A stretch of DNA of 64,000 nt from Lachnoclostridium sp. UBA2905. GTDB lineage: Bacteria > Bacillota > Clostridia > Lachnospirales > Lachnospiraceae. The notes under the pieces were generated by a model. The model saw only the letters and a program-made list of their open reading frames with translations. It searched no databases and had not been told where the DNA came from. The stretch is from positions 6,369-70,368 of the forward strand of contig DEDL01000025.1 in assembly GCA_002349525.1 (NCBI GenBank), written 5' to 3'. A program made the translations under genes and the position numbers. Shown piece by piece: positions 17,845 through 26,305 of this stretch; the stretch's first letter is position 1, and each line of letters starts with the position of its first letter.

Positions 17845-17950
17845 GATGCTCCTTATAATATCCTTCTGCGTAATTATAACCTGCTAATTTGACTACATCT
17901 GCACATTTTTCTGAATTTTCCCAAGGCACATTGAAAAGTGTTTTCATCAT
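17792..17950 (-). CDS. Small unknown protein, 52 residues (ORF A)
   Basis: A short open frame, MMKTLFNVPWENSEK... ending NTWSIY, starting 14 bases after the pyrophosphorylase stop. The ribosome site GAGG lies 9 bases before its ATG, partly over that stop codon. The segment CADVVKLAGYNYAEGYY is weakly like the end of some signalling domains, but not enough to name one. It overlaps ORF B. Together they fill most of the 344-base gap between the pyrophosphorylase and the Hpt gene. Confidence 0.45.
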   Translation of the reverse strand: MMKTLFNVPWENSEKCADVVKLAGYNYAEGYYKEHHAKGTELYAGWNTWSIY

Positions 17951-17963
17951 GGGCAATTACCTC

Positions 17964-19190
17964 TTAGATCTCAACATTGTTTTTCACAAGAAGTTCTCTT
18001 GCTGATTCCACTGAATCAATTCCTGTAAGATTCTTGACAGGTGCAAATTCATTCTCTCTGCGTACCTCATATGAAAGACAATCCTTCATAAGATGAATAA
18101 GGTCAAGCACTAAAAGTTCAAATTTGTATCCATTTGGCTTTTCAGGCTTATTCTTAACACCATCGTCACCGATATATGGTATTTTTTTCTCAACAACATG
18201 TATAGGAAGCTTATCCTCCATAATTCTTATAAGCTCCTTTACACTGAAAAGATAATTAAGTATAACTCCATAATTATAAAGAAGGTCTCCATTCTCATCC
18301 TTTGAATACATCATTTCATCTGTCATCTCATAATATTCAACAATTGATGGTCTTCCATCTTCTGTACAAAGAAGTCCTACCTTCTCGTCCGGTGCTGCCT
18401 TACTTACAACCTTGGCACCACATACACATTCAGACTGAATTGTAGCTCCCACAAATGATGGGTCAGCTATTCTCTGCAGTACATTATCAACTGCAAATAC
18501 GTTCATCCATTCAACACCAAGCTTATTGAACTCATCTAAAAGCCCTGCTCCTGCAAATGATGTGAACCAGCCTCCGTTGCCGTTAGGTGACATAGCAGGT
18601 TTGTATTTTTCTTCCAGATAAATCTTTCCATTATAGTCTGTTGCAGGCGCCATGTCCTGAACAAAGAAATAAACATAATCGCTATTGTAGCCAAAATAAT
18701 CATGTTCCTTAAAGAAACTAACTGTATCATCATGATTAATATCGCTTGTCATAATAGCGATAGGTACCCATGCATCTGCCTTTTTAACTACATCCATAAG
18801 ATTATTTATCAGACATTCAAATATATATAATTCCTTTGTTACACCAAGATTATATGTTCCCTTTGGCTTGTCATAACCAAGTCTTGTTCCCTGGCCACCG
18901 GCAAGAAGAATTGCTCCCACTTTTCCTGCTTTAATAGCCTCAATTCCGGTTTTCTCATATGAATCCCTGTTCTTATCAATTTCACTGAGCTTAAGTGCGC
19001 TAAGAGGTTTAATATCTCCTCTTTTCTGCTTCATTGATGGATTATCAAGAATCTCTAAAAGCGAAAAATCAATTTTCCCAATTCTTGCAAGAAGCTCCTC
19101 CTTCTGTGTCTGATCTAATTCATCATAGTACTTAAGTAACTGTGTCTGTCCCTTATTTTCAAGCATTGTTTTTGTTTCTTCAAAATTCAT
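17964..19190 (-). CDS. UTP:sugar-1-phosphate uridylyltransferase (UDPGP family)
   Basis: A 408-residue cytoplasmic enzyme of the UDPGP/UAP1 family, which makes UDP-glucose, UDP-galactose or UDP-N-acetylhexosamine from UTP and the sugar phosphate. The nucleotide-binding motif is LLAGGQGTRLGYDKPKGTYNLG near residue 100, followed by MTSDINH, SPNGNGGWF and the lysine-rich IPYIGDDG segment. Domain order and length fit bacterial members of this eukaryote-like family rather than GalU. Start at 19190 follows GGAGG/AAGG; a dyad at 19215 lies in the leader. Sugar specificity is not readable. Confidence 0.88.
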   Translation of the reverse strand: MNFEETKTMLENKGQTQLLKYYDELDQTQKEELLARIGKIDFSLLEILDNPSMKQKRGDIKPLSALKLSEIDKNRDSYEKTGIEAIKAGKVGAILLAGGQGTRLGYDKPKGTYNLGVTKELYIFECLINNLMDVVKKADAWVPIAIMTSDINHDDTVSFFKEHDYFGYNSDYVYFFVQDMAPATDYNGKIYLEEKYKPAMSPNGNGGWFTSFAGAGLLDEFNKLGVEWMNVFAVDNVLQRIADPSFVGATIQSECVCGAKVVSKAAPDEKVGLLCTEDGRPSIVEYYEMTDEMMYSKDENGDLLYNYGVILNYLFSVKELIRIMEDKLPIHVVEKKIPYIGDDGVKNKPEKPNGYKFELLVLDLIHLMKDCLSYEVRRENEFAPVKNLTGIDSVESARELLVKNNVEI

Positions 19191-19214
19191 TAACCTTATC
19201 CTCCATATACATAT

Positions 19215-19253
19215 AACAGCTATTATCATATACAACTATTATGATTAGCTGTT
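19215..19253. promoter_or_regulatory. Imperfect hairpin/dyad in the pyrophosphorylase leader
   Basis: AACAGCTA (19215-19222) pairs with TAGCTGTT (19246-19253), extended by ATCAT (19225-19229) and ATGAT (19241-19245). It ends 25 bases before the gene start and has no T-run, so operator or leader hairpin is more likely than terminator. Confidence 0.5.
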
Positions 19254-19334
19254 TTAATCTATTTTTCTATTTTATATCATTCAAGAATGCTCCTGACCTG
19301 CCTGCTGCAATCTGCATCTGAGACCTTATCCTAG

Positions 19335-19362
19335 AAGAAGCTCAGTCCCTGACTGAGATAAC
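19335..19362 (-). repeat. Partial module-B-like repeat end / terminator-like hairpin (E6)
   Basis: CTCAGTC-CCT-GACTGAG (7-bp stem) ends in GACTGAGATAAC, the same terminus as the module B repeats elsewhere. It overlaps the last codons (VISVRD) and stop of the PHP gene. It may be a degraded copy. The match is short, so this is tentative. Confidence 0.4.
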
Positions 19363-20025
19363 ATATCCTTCATGCGCCTTCACAGCCTTAATATAATCTT
19401 CTATTGAATTAAGCTTGTGATCAAATATCATACCACCCTTAGGGCTGTTTATATGATGTGAATCTGACCCTCCCGTCATAGGAAAATCATGTTCCTTTGC
19501 ATATTTGTAGGCATCCGGATTAAATGTTTTACCAAGTCTTTCATTGCCAACATTAAATACTTCCACACCATCTACATAATCCGGGAAAAGTCTTATCTCT
19601 TTAATGTATGGTGCCTCCCTGAAGGGATGTGCATGTATTACCATTCCTCCATCAGCAGCAATCCTCTCATAATGCTCCTTCACATCCCATGAAAGAATAT
19701 CATCATGGGCAAGAAGCCATTCCTTATCAAGCCCATACACAAGAAACTCTGTTGCATCGTAATTATCTTCCCAGCCAAAAAATACATCTATTCCCAACTC
19801 ATCGCCTCTCTTTTTTGCATTCTCATATCCCCTGCAAAAAAGCTCGACTCTTTCTTTCCATGGAAGGTTTCTGTCCACTGCACAATTACCGTTGAAAAAA
19901 TGATCCGTTATAATAATTCCCGCATATCCTGCATTATAATACGCTTCTGCCTGCTCTGCTCCGCTTGAAGCTCCACAGGCACTACCTTCAGAAGTATGCA
20001 TATGTGTTTCATATTTATATTCCAC
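19342..20025 (-). CDS. PHP-domain metal-dependent hydrolase
   Basis: A 227-residue protein of the PHP (polymerase and histidinol phosphatase) family: THMHTSEGSACG at the N-terminus (metal-binding HxH), ITDHFFNGN, DVFFGWEDN, VIHAHPFREAP and TGGSDSHH at the C-terminus. These supply a trinuclear metal site for phosphoester hydrolysis. The substrate is unknown. The start is GTG at 20025, preceded by AAGAGG; a GTG at 20061 would lie at the predicted transcript start (-10 TATAAT at 20067-20062). It is divergent from the carbamate kinase. Confidence 0.85.
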   Translation of the reverse strand: MEYKYETHMHTSEGSACGASSGAEQAEAYYNAGYAGIIITDHFFNGNCAVDRNLPWKERVELFCRGYENAKKRGDELGIDVFFGWEDNYDATEFLVYGLDKEWLLAHDDILSWDVKEHYERIAADGGMVIHAHPFREAPYIKEIRLFPDYVDGVEVFNVGNERLGKTFNPDAYKYAKEHDFPMTGGSDSHHINSPKGGMIFDHKLNSIEDYIKAVKAHEGYVISVRD

Positions 20026-20061
20026 GATATTACCTCTTTTCCTTTTCAAGTCGACGCTCAC

Positions 20062-20067
20062 ATTATA
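20062..20067 (-). promoter_or_regulatory. -10 box of the PHP hydrolase promoter
   Basis: Minus-strand TTGCTATAATG contains an extended -10 (TGCTATAAT). The -35 region is T-rich without a clear TTGACA. It places the transcript start near 20055, which supports the GTG start at 20025. Confidence 0.5.
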
Positions 20068-20114
20068 GCAAATCTATTATTAAAAAACTAGTTCCTATTT
20101 GAATTAAAATGTAT

Positions 20115-20120
20115 TATAAT
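20115..20120 (+). promoter_or_regulatory. -10 box of the carbamate kinase promoter
   Basis: TATAAT at 20115-20120 with a weak TTCCTA at 20092-20097, 17 bases upstream. It lies about 95 bases before the gene, divergent from the PHP promoter. Confidence 0.4.
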
Positions 20121-20168
20121 ATTGTTGTTCAGATTCAAAATGATGTTTTTAGGATAGTAAATATATAA

Positions 20169-20188
20169 AGTTACTGCAGACAGTAACT
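20169..20188. repeat. 8-bp inverted repeat in the carbamate kinase leader
   Basis: AGTTACTG-CAGA-CAGTAACT, a perfect palindromic hairpin in the 5' leader. The core TTACTG-N4-CAGTAA recurs at 26641-26656. Confidence 0.7.
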
Positions 20189-20215
20189 AATAAAAAACAG
20201 AAAAGAGGATTTACC

Positions 20216-21148
20216 ATGCAGAACAACAAAATTGTAGTTGCTCTTGGAAGAAACTGCTTCGGCGAAACTTTTCCAGAGCAGAAAAAGAATGTTAAAAAAG
20301 CTGCTGTTGCAATAGCAGACATTGTAGAAGCAAAGTATGATGTTATAATTACTCACAGCAACGGCGCCCAGGTAGGTATGCTCCAGACTGCCATGACAGA
20401 ATTCAGCAGACTTGATCCTAAGTACACTGTTGCACCAGTTTCACTTTGTGGAGCTCTCAGCCAGGGTTATATCGGATACGACCTTCAGAATGCCATAAGA
20501 ACAGAGCTTTTAAACAGGGGCATTTATAAAACTGTTTCAACAATTATTACACAGGTTAAGGTCGACCCATTTGACAAGGCTTTCAACTCTCCTACAAAGG
20601 TTATTGGAAGAGTAATGAGCAAAGAGGATGCTGATCTTGAGGAAGAAAAAGGCAATTATGTTGTCAAGGAAGGTGATGGCTACAGAAGAATTGTTGCTTC
20701 TCCAAAACCAATTGACATATATGAAATTGATGCAATCAAAACACTCTCTGATGCAGGTCAGGTAGTAATTGCTGCAGGTGGTGGTGGAATTCCTGTTCTT
20801 GAGCAGGGAACAACTCTTAAGGGTGCCAGCGCAATTATTGAAAAAGATTTTACTGCTGCAAAACTTGCTGATATGCTTGGTGCTTCCAAGCTCTTATTCT
20901 TAACAGAAGTTGAGAATCTTACTATACACCAGGGTACACCTGAAGAGGCACCACTTAAAACTATAACTGCAAAAGAAGCACTTGAACTTACAAGGGCAGA
21001 TCATTTTGATGCAATTACAACTCAGCCAAAGATGGAAGCAGCCATATCATTTGTAACTGCTGCTCCTGAAAGAACTGCTATTATCACTCACGTTGATAAG
21101 ACAATAGAAGGAATCAAGGAACGCACAGGTACAATTATAAAATCCTGA
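20216..21148 (+). CDS. arcC: Carbamate kinase (divergent)
   Basis: A 310-residue amino-acid-kinase-family protein of the usual length for carbamate kinase, which moves phosphate between carbamoyl phosphate and ADP. Family marks: THSNGAQVG, ITQVKVDPFDKAFNSPTKVIG, VIAAGGGGIPV, and the FLTEVENL/GTPEE end. The glycine-rich N-terminal loop, normally ALGGNA, reads ALGRNCFG: the second Gly is Arg (codon AGA instead of GGA), a change in the phosphate-binding loop that could affect activity or substrate. No arginine deiminase or transcarbamylase gene is beside it; argF is at 41572. AAGAGG precedes the start. Confidence 0.85.
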   Translation: MQNNKIVVALGRNCFGETFPEQKKNVKKAAVAIADIVEAKYDVIITHSNGAQVGMLQTAMTEFSRLDPKYTVAPVSLCGALSQGYIGYDLQNAIRTELLNRGIYKTVSTIITQVKVDPFDKAFNSPTKVIGRVMSKEDADLEEEKGNYVVKEGDGYRRIVASPKPIDIYEIDAIKTLSDAGQVVIAAGGGGIPVLEQGTTLKGASAIIEKDFTAAKLADMLGASKLLFLTEVENLTIHQGTPEEAPLKTITAKEALELTRADHFDAITTQPKMEAAISFVTAAPERTAIITHVDKTIEGIKERTGTIIKS

Positions 21149-21234
21149 TAATATCAAATCCTGTTAATACAGCTTCTTTAGTCTCACTATTTTTAGAAGT
21201 GGAAGATGTAGATGTTCAGTGAATTTAAAAACCC

Positions 21235-21283
21235 GAACCGGCATTCAGGAATGGAAACATTCTCAAATACCGGTTCAGGAATT
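21235..21283. terminator. Hairpin between convergent carbamate kinase and U32 gene
   Basis: Outer stem GAACCGG (21235-21241) with CCGGTTC (21270-21276); inner stem GAATG/CATTC around a GAAA tetraloop. The plus-strand side is followed by AGGAATTTTTATTTG. It is placed to end the arcC transcript, and its symmetry allows use from both sides. Confidence 0.7.
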
Positions 21284-21304
21284 TTTATTTGTACATTTTA
21301 CTTA

Positions 21305-22534
21305 TCATTTTTCAATTCGCATAATATCATATTCATCAAGCTTAATTCCAACATCGATAAATACTTTCATGCCGGGATGTGGACAATTCTCAATCTCCTG
21401 TCCATCTTCATCAAGCATCCTCTTAACAATAACCTTTTTCACCTGGCCATCAGGCTTCATAATCTCAATTTCATCGCCACATCCAAACTTATTCTTCTGA
21501 ACAAATCCATAGGTACCGTCCCCACCATCAAACTGTATAAGTCCAAGATAGGTATAATTATTTACATAGGTATTTGAATCGTATATCTGTGTTTCATGTG
21601 TAGGCTTATTATAGAAGAAGCCTGTTGTAAACTGTCTATATGTTCCCTTTCTTATCTCTTCCTGATAATAAGGTATTTTTTCCATATACTTTGCAGGATC
21701 TTCATAATAATCATCAATTGCTTCCCTGTAAATCTTTGCTACATTTGCCACATAAAGCGCAGTCTTCATTCTTCCTTCAATCTTATAGCTGTCTATTCCG
21801 GCATCAACAAGATCAGGTATATGCTCTATCATACATAAATCCTTTGAGTTAAAGATATATGTTCCTCTTTCATTTTCTTCAACTGGAAGATACTCCCCAG
21901 GGCGCTGTTCCTCCACAACATAATATTTCCATCTGCATGGGTGTGTGCAGGCACCAAGATTTGCATCTCTTCCAGTAAAATAATTACTTAAAAGACATCT
22001 TCCCGAATATGATATACACATTGCTCCATGAACAAAGGTCTCAATCTCAAGATCATCAGGAATATGCTCTCTTATCTCCTTGATTTCCTTAATTGAAAGT
22101 TCTCTCGCAGTAACAACTCTTATAGCACCTAACTTCTGCCAGAACATAAATGTATCATAATTAACATTATTGCTCTGTGTGCTTACATGGATATCAATCT
22201 CAGGACACTCTTCCCTTGCAATCATAAATACACCCGGGTCCGATATTATAAGGGCATCCGGTCCGATATGCTTCAATTCTTTAAAATACTCTCTTACACC
22301 TTTAAGATCATTATTATGTGCTGTTATATTGGCTGTCACATAAACCTTTTTGCCATGGTCATGAGCAAAGTCTATTCCTTTTTGCATATCGTCCATTGAA
22401 AAATTCTTTGCCTTGGCACGAAGTCCGTACATATCTCCACCGATATATACAGCATCAGCTCCATATAAAACTGCAACCTTCAATACTTCTAAACTTCCTG
22501 CTGGAATAAGCAATTCAGGCTTCTTTCTATTCAC
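21305..22534 (-). CDS. U32-family protein, probable tRNA hydroxylation enzyme (YrrO/TrhP type)
   Basis: A 409-residue U32 family protein: PELLIPAGSLEVLKVAVLYGADAVYIGG at the N-terminus, FVHGAMCISYSGRC and the Cys-rich ACTHPCRWKYY segment that in this family ligates an iron-sulfur cluster, then a C-terminal beta domain. Members called TrhP are required to make 5-hydroxyuridine at tRNA position 34. The gene lies 24 bases after trmR, which methylates that hydroxyl group, exactly as yrrM-yrrN/yrrO in Bacillus subtilis. Older annotation calls this family collagenase-like peptidases; context favours tRNA modification. Only one U32 gene is present here. Confidence 0.88.
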   Translation of the reverse strand: MNRKKPELLIPAGSLEVLKVAVLYGADAVYIGGDMYGLRAKAKNFSMDDMQKGIDFAHDHGKKVYVTANITAHNNDLKGVREYFKELKHIGPDALIISDPGVFMIAREECPEIDIHVSTQSNNVNYDTFMFWQKLGAIRVVTARELSIKEIKEIREHIPDDLEIETFVHGAMCISYSGRCLLSNYFTGRDANLGACTHPCRWKYYVVEEQRPGEYLPVEENERGTYIFNSKDLCMIEHIPDLVDAGIDSYKIEGRMKTALYVANVAKIYREAIDDYYEDPAKYMEKIPYYQEEIRKGTYRQFTTGFFYNKPTHETQIYDSNTYVNNYTYLGLIQFDGGDGTYGFVQKNKFGCGDEIEIMKPDGQVKKVIVKRMLDEDGQEIENCPHPGMKVFIDVGIKLDEYDIMRIEK

Positions 22535-22557
22535 CGTAAAACCACCTCATTTTTAAT

Positions 22558-23238
22558 CTATGAATGCTCTGACATCCTGGTACTGATACTGATTCCATCA
22601 CCTACCGGTATTACCACGGTATTCCATTTTTCTGAATCAGTAATATATTTCAGATATTCTCTCATTCTTGTATGAATGGTTCTGTCTCTCCTGTTAACTG
22701 CATACCTTGATTCAAGGATTTCTCCCTCCTGAAGCACATTATCAGTTATAAGTATTCCCCCCGGCTTTAAAAGCCTTTCTATGTGATTCAGGTATACCAT
22801 ATACTGCGCCTTGGCAGCATCAAGAAAGACAAAATCATACATTCTGTTTTCTGTAACAAGTTTTAAAAGCACATCAGCGGCATCACCCTCTAAAAGAGTA
22901 ATATGTCCATCCCTGTCATACTTAGAAAAATTCTCCCTTGCATCTTCAATACGCATAGAAACCTTTTCAATAGTATCAATTCTTATATTCTCGTTGCACC
23001 ACAGCATGTACAAGGCAGAATAGCCTATTGCAGTTCCTATCTCAAGCACACTGCTAATTCCATCATTTTTCAGGAAATATTTTAATATATGACCGGTCTG
23101 GGAACGCATTATAGGAGCATGAATATCTTCTGCATATTTCTCAATATGAGCAAGGTGCTCCGGCACGTCTCCATAAAGCATATTAAGAAATACATTCATT
23201 CTCTCCGGCGTAATGCCACCATTATATCTGTATGCCAT
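22558..23238 (-). CDS. trmR: tRNA 5-hydroxyuridine O-methyltransferase (YrrM)
   Basis: A 226-residue class I SAM-dependent O-methyltransferase: VLEIGTAIGYSALYM (SAM loop), DTIEKV acidic residue, YDFVFLDAAKAQY (metal-binding Asp), and ITDNVLQEG. This fits the TrmR/YrrM subgroup, which converts ho5U34 to mo5U34 in tRNA. Its ATG overlaps the stop codon of the upstream gene (TAATG), and the U32 gene follows, so the three are coupled. The assignment rests on family resemblance and conserved gene order. Confidence 0.85.
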   Translation of the reverse strand: MAYRYNGGITPERMNVFLNMLYGDVPEHLAHIEKYAEDIHAPIMRSQTGHILKYFLKNDGISSVLEIGTAIGYSALYMLWCNENIRIDTIEKVSMRIEDARENFSKYDRDGHITLLEGDAADVLLKLVTENRMYDFVFLDAAKAQYMVYLNHIERLLKPGGILITDNVLQEGEILESRYAVNRRDRTIHTRMREYLKYITDSEKWNTVVIPVGDGISISTRMSEHS

Positions 23239-23657
23239 TATTTAACCTCATCGCCTTCTGTGGACTTGTCAGTAATTACCGACAAAATATCGGCATAATT
23301 CATGCTTGTATTCAGTTCAAATGTTCCTGTTTTGATATAGGCGCCACTGATACCTGAAGAATCTAACTTGGCTCTTATAAAAAATGAGTACTTATTAACT
23401 ATAAGCTTACTGTATTCAAGTCTTGATGCAACAGACATCAATGATTCATTCTCATCATTTACCTCAAATTCCAGGTCTGTTCCAGGTGCCTCCTGCACTG
23501 AAACATCTCCAAAAATCTGATACATGAAATCATATGAAAATTTTCCGGCCTTCATTATGGCGATAACAACAAGCATATAGAAAATAATGCTCAAAAATAT
23601 ACTCATAAATACTTTTACTACATTAAGAGCTGCTCTTGTTCCATCATTATTTGCCAT
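23238..23657 (-). CDS. Short MltG-like membrane protein lacking the catalytic domain (yrrL position)
   Basis: A 139-residue protein: a cytoplasmic N-terminus, one membrane helix (about 13-36), then a short extracellular part resembling the N-terminal LysM-like domain of MltG (ESLMSVASRLEYSKLIVNKYSFFIRAKL, then IKTGTFELNTSMNYADILSVI). Full MltG is about 340-380 residues and continues into the lytic transglycosylase domain; here the gene stops. The following gene overlaps its stop and is intact, so this is a stable short form rather than a fresh frameshift. It may regulate peptidoglycan synthesis without cutting. Gene order (yrrL before yrrM) supports orthology. Confidence 0.75.
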   Translation of the reverse strand: MANNDGTRAALNVVKVFMSIFLSIIFYMLVVIAIMKAGKFSYDFMYQIFGDVSVQEAPGTDLEFEVNDENESLMSVASRLEYSKLIVNKYSFFIRAKLDSSGISGAYIKTGTFELNTSMNYADILSVITDKSTEGDEVK

Positions 23658-23687
23658 ACCGCCACCTCCTGAAATTATAGTCTGATA

Positions 23688-25358
23688 TTAACATTCCATT
23701 ATGATTGGAAGAATCATTGGATTACGTTTTGTTCTCTTACGTATAAAGTCTCCTAATGAATCTCTTATCTCAACCTTAAGCTTGCCCCAGTCAGTAATAT
23801 TCTTACTGAGACACTTATCAATAGCTGCCTCAACAACTTCTCTTGCTTCCTCCATAAGGTTCTCTGATTCTCTTACATATACAAATCCCCTTGATACAAT
23901 ATCAGGTCCTGCAAGTATCATGTTGCTGCCCTTTTCAAGTGTAAGCACAATTATAATAAGTCCGTTTTCTGACAGAAGCTGTCTGTCACGAAGAACTATA
24001 TTGCCAACGTCTCCAACTCCAAGTCCGTCAACCAGAATTCCTCTTGCCGTAACATGATCAACTACAGCTGCCTTTTCATAACTAAGCTCTAATACATTAC
24101 CTGACTGAAGAATAAATGTATTCTCCTTAGGCACACCCATACTTCTTGCAAGGTCAGCATGGGTCTTAAGATGTCTATACTCACCATGAACCGGAATTGC
24201 ATATTTAGGTTTTGTTAAGGCATATATAAGTTTTATTTCTTCCTGTGATGCATGTCCTGAAACGTGTGTATCCTCTACAATAACATTGGCACCTAACTGT
24301 GTCAGCTCATTAAGAACCTTTGATACTGACTTTTCATTGCCCGGGATAGGTGTTGAACTGAATATAACCGTATCTCCCGGTTTGATTGAAACCTTCTTAT
24401 GAAGAGAAGCGGCCATTCTTGGAAGAGCAGCCATAGCCTCACCCTGACTTCCCGTAGTTATAAGCACTATCTGGTCATCAGTGTAATTCTTCATCTGTTC
24501 TATCTCAATAAGTGTTCCCTCAGGAATATCAAGATAACCCAAATCACTTGCAGTTGCAATGATATTAGTCATCGATCTTCCCTCGATTATAACTTTTCTT
24601 CCATATTTGTACGCATAATGAATAATCTGTCTTACACGGTCAATATTGGATGCAAATGTTGCAACAATAATTCTGCTGTCCCTGTGATCATCAAAGATAC
24701 TGTTAAATGTACGTCCTACTGTTCTTTCAGACATCGTATATCCAGGCTTCATTACATTAGTACTGTCACACATAAGTGCCAATACGCCCTTTTTACCAAT
24801 TTCAGCTATACGCTGAAGATCTATTGCTTCACCAAATACAGGAGTATAATCAACCTTAAAATCTCCCGTATGGAATATAACTCCTGCAGGAGTTGTAATT
24901 GCAAGGGCAGTAGCATCTGCAATACTATGATTAGTTCTTACAAATTCAATTCTGAAATCTCCAAGATTAATTGACTGGCCATAAGAAACAACCTTACGTC
25001 TTACAGTCTTCATAAGTCCGTGTTCCTTGAACTTATTTTCAATAATACCCATAGTAAGCTTTGTAGCATACACAGGCGCATTTACTTCCTTAAGGACATA
25101 AGGAAGCGCACCTATATGGTCTTCATGTCCATGGGTGATAACAAATCCCTTAAGCTTGTCAGCCTTCTGCACAAGATAGGATACGTCTGGTATAACAAGG
25201 TCAATTCCTAACATTTCATCATTAGGAAAGGCCAGACCACAATCCACAACAATAATGCTGGACTCAGTTTCAAAAGCAGTAATATTCATTCCTATCTGCT
25301 CAAGTCCTCCTAAAGGAATGATTTTCACTGACTGCTCCGGATCATATTTAATTTTCAA
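23688..25358 (-). CDS. Ribonuclease J
   Basis: A 556-residue metallo-beta-lactamase/beta-CASP ribonuclease: PLGGLEQIGMN, metal-binding HGHEDH at residues 76-81, HTGDFKVDYTP, CDSTNV, FASNIDRVRQI and PVHGEYRHL, then the C-terminal domain with LRDRQLLSENG. RNase J is the main 5'-3' exo/endo-ribonuclease of Firmicutes. The start is TTG at 25358, 8 bases after GGAGG; translations from an upstream ATG lack a ribosome site. Length equals Bacillus RNase J1/J2 (555). Which of J1 or J2 it matches is not clear. It lies inside the yrzB-yrrL block. Confidence 0.95.
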   Translation of the reverse strand: MKIKYDPEQSVKIIPLGGLEQIGMNITAFETESSIIVVDCGLAFPNDEMLGIDLVIPDVSYLVQKADKLKGFVITHGHEDHIGALPYVLKEVNAPVYATKLTMGIIENKFKEHGLMKTVRRKVVSYGQSINLGDFRIEFVRTNHSIADATALAITTPAGVIFHTGDFKVDYTPVFGEAIDLQRIAEIGKKGVLALMCDSTNVMKPGYTMSERTVGRTFNSIFDDHRDSRIIVATFASNIDRVRQIIHYAYKYGRKVIIEGRSMTNIIATASDLGYLDIPEGTLIEIEQMKNYTDDQIVLITTGSQGEAMAALPRMAASLHKKVSIKPGDTVIFSSTPIPGNEKSVSKVLNELTQLGANVIVEDTHVSGHASQEEIKLIYALTKPKYAIPVHGEYRHLKTHADLARSMGVPKENTFILQSGNVLELSYEKAAVVDHVTARGILVDGLGVGDVGNIVLRDRQLLSENGLIIIVLTLEKGSNMILAGPDIVSRGFVYVRESENLMEEAREVVEAAIDKCLSKNITDWGKLKVEIRDSLGDFIRKRTKRNPMILPIIMEC

Positions 25359-25558
25359 AAAAAGCACCTCCAAAATTTTCTGATTAGATTCTTCTCCCCG
25401 TATCCCTTTATTCATATACATTTGTATATGATTTGAAATAATACAGCGAAACTAAACCCAACCTGAATCTATTATTATATTTAATTATTTTTATTATTTT
25501 TGTATTGTATATTTCCGTTTTGTGTTTCTATTTTATATTTCTGTTTTAATTCAATACT

Positions 25559-25813
25559 CTATTCTTCCTCGTTAAGCATTGCCTCAAACAACATAAGTAC
25601 TGCTTCTATCTCCTTATCATCCTCAATAAGTTCATAGCAGACTTCTTCGCCCTGTGTTCCTGCCTGTCTGAATAACCAGACTTCTTCATCGTCATCAGCA
25701 TCCTCAGCTGTTGTAAGAAGATAGCTGTTTCCATTAAACCGGGTCTGTTCAATAACGTGAAAAATTTCTTCTTCACCCATTTCATTAATAAATGATATTG
25801 TATCTTTACTCAA
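25559..25813 (-). CDS. yrzB: DUF1292 protein (YrzB)
   Basis: An 84-residue acidic protein with the DUF1292 pattern: ISFINEMGEEEIFHVI, YLLTTAEDADDDEEVWLFR, and an acidic C-terminus. Function is unknown in the family. It keeps the conserved order ireB-ruvX-yrzB. A gap of 200 bases (25359-25558) to RNase J is AT-rich and probably carries that gene's promoter; no gene was seen in it. Confidence 0.88.
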   Translation of the reverse strand: MSKDTISFINEMGEEEIFHVIEQTRFNGNSYLLTTAEDADDDEEVWLFRQAGTQGEEVCYELIEDDKEIEAVLMLFEAMLNEEE

Positions 25814-25857
25814 ATTAGTCCTCCATTAATCTGCGCACCCAAATAATACAGAAATAT

Positions 25858-26280
25858 CTACCTGATACTATCCAGATATCCCTGCAGAATAAGAGCTGCT
25901 GCAATTTTATCAATTACTTTTTTCTTCTCAATTCGTCCCTTTACATTACCTTCAGTAAGTACCCTGTTTGCAGACACTGTTGTAAGTCTCTCGTCCCACA
26001 GAATCACTTCCAGACCCGTTCTGCGTTCAAGATTTTTTTTAAATTCCAACACTGTTTCAGCCTGTGCACCTACTGAGTTATTCATATTTTTAGGATAACC
26101 CAACACAATTTTTTCTATATTCTTCTCTAAACATATAGCTTCTATTCTGGCAAAGGTCTGCCTTAACTGATTCTCTTTCTTGCGTTCAATAGTCTCAAGT
26201 CCCTGGGCTGTTATATACAATTCATCACTTACCGCAACACCTACAGTTCTTGAGCCGTAATCTAATCCCATTATTCTCAT
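25858..26280 (-). CDS. ruvX: RuvX/YqgF nuclease (Holliday-junction resolvase-like)
   Basis: A 140-residue RNase H-fold protein: MRIMGLDYGSRTVGVAVSD with catalytic Asp7, IVLGYPKNMNNSVG, and LWDERLTTVSANRVL with the acidic DER site. In bacteria it is implicated in 16S rRNA 5'-end maturation and DNA resolution. It lies between ireB and yrzB, as in Bacillus (yrrK). Confidence 0.95.
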   Translation of the reverse strand: MRIMGLDYGSRTVGVAVSDELYITAQGLETIERKKENQLRQTFARIEAICLEKNIEKIVLGYPKNMNNSVGAQAETVLEFKKNLERRTGLEVILWDERLTTVSANRVLTEGNVKGRIEKKKVIDKIAAALILQGYLDSIR

Positions 26281-26305
26281 ATATTACAATACACCTTGCC
26301 ACATT

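Noticed and set aside
17665..17950. One frameshifted gene instead of two small ones
   Set aside because: Each frame has its own ribosome site and no known protein joins them; kept as an alternative, not as the call.
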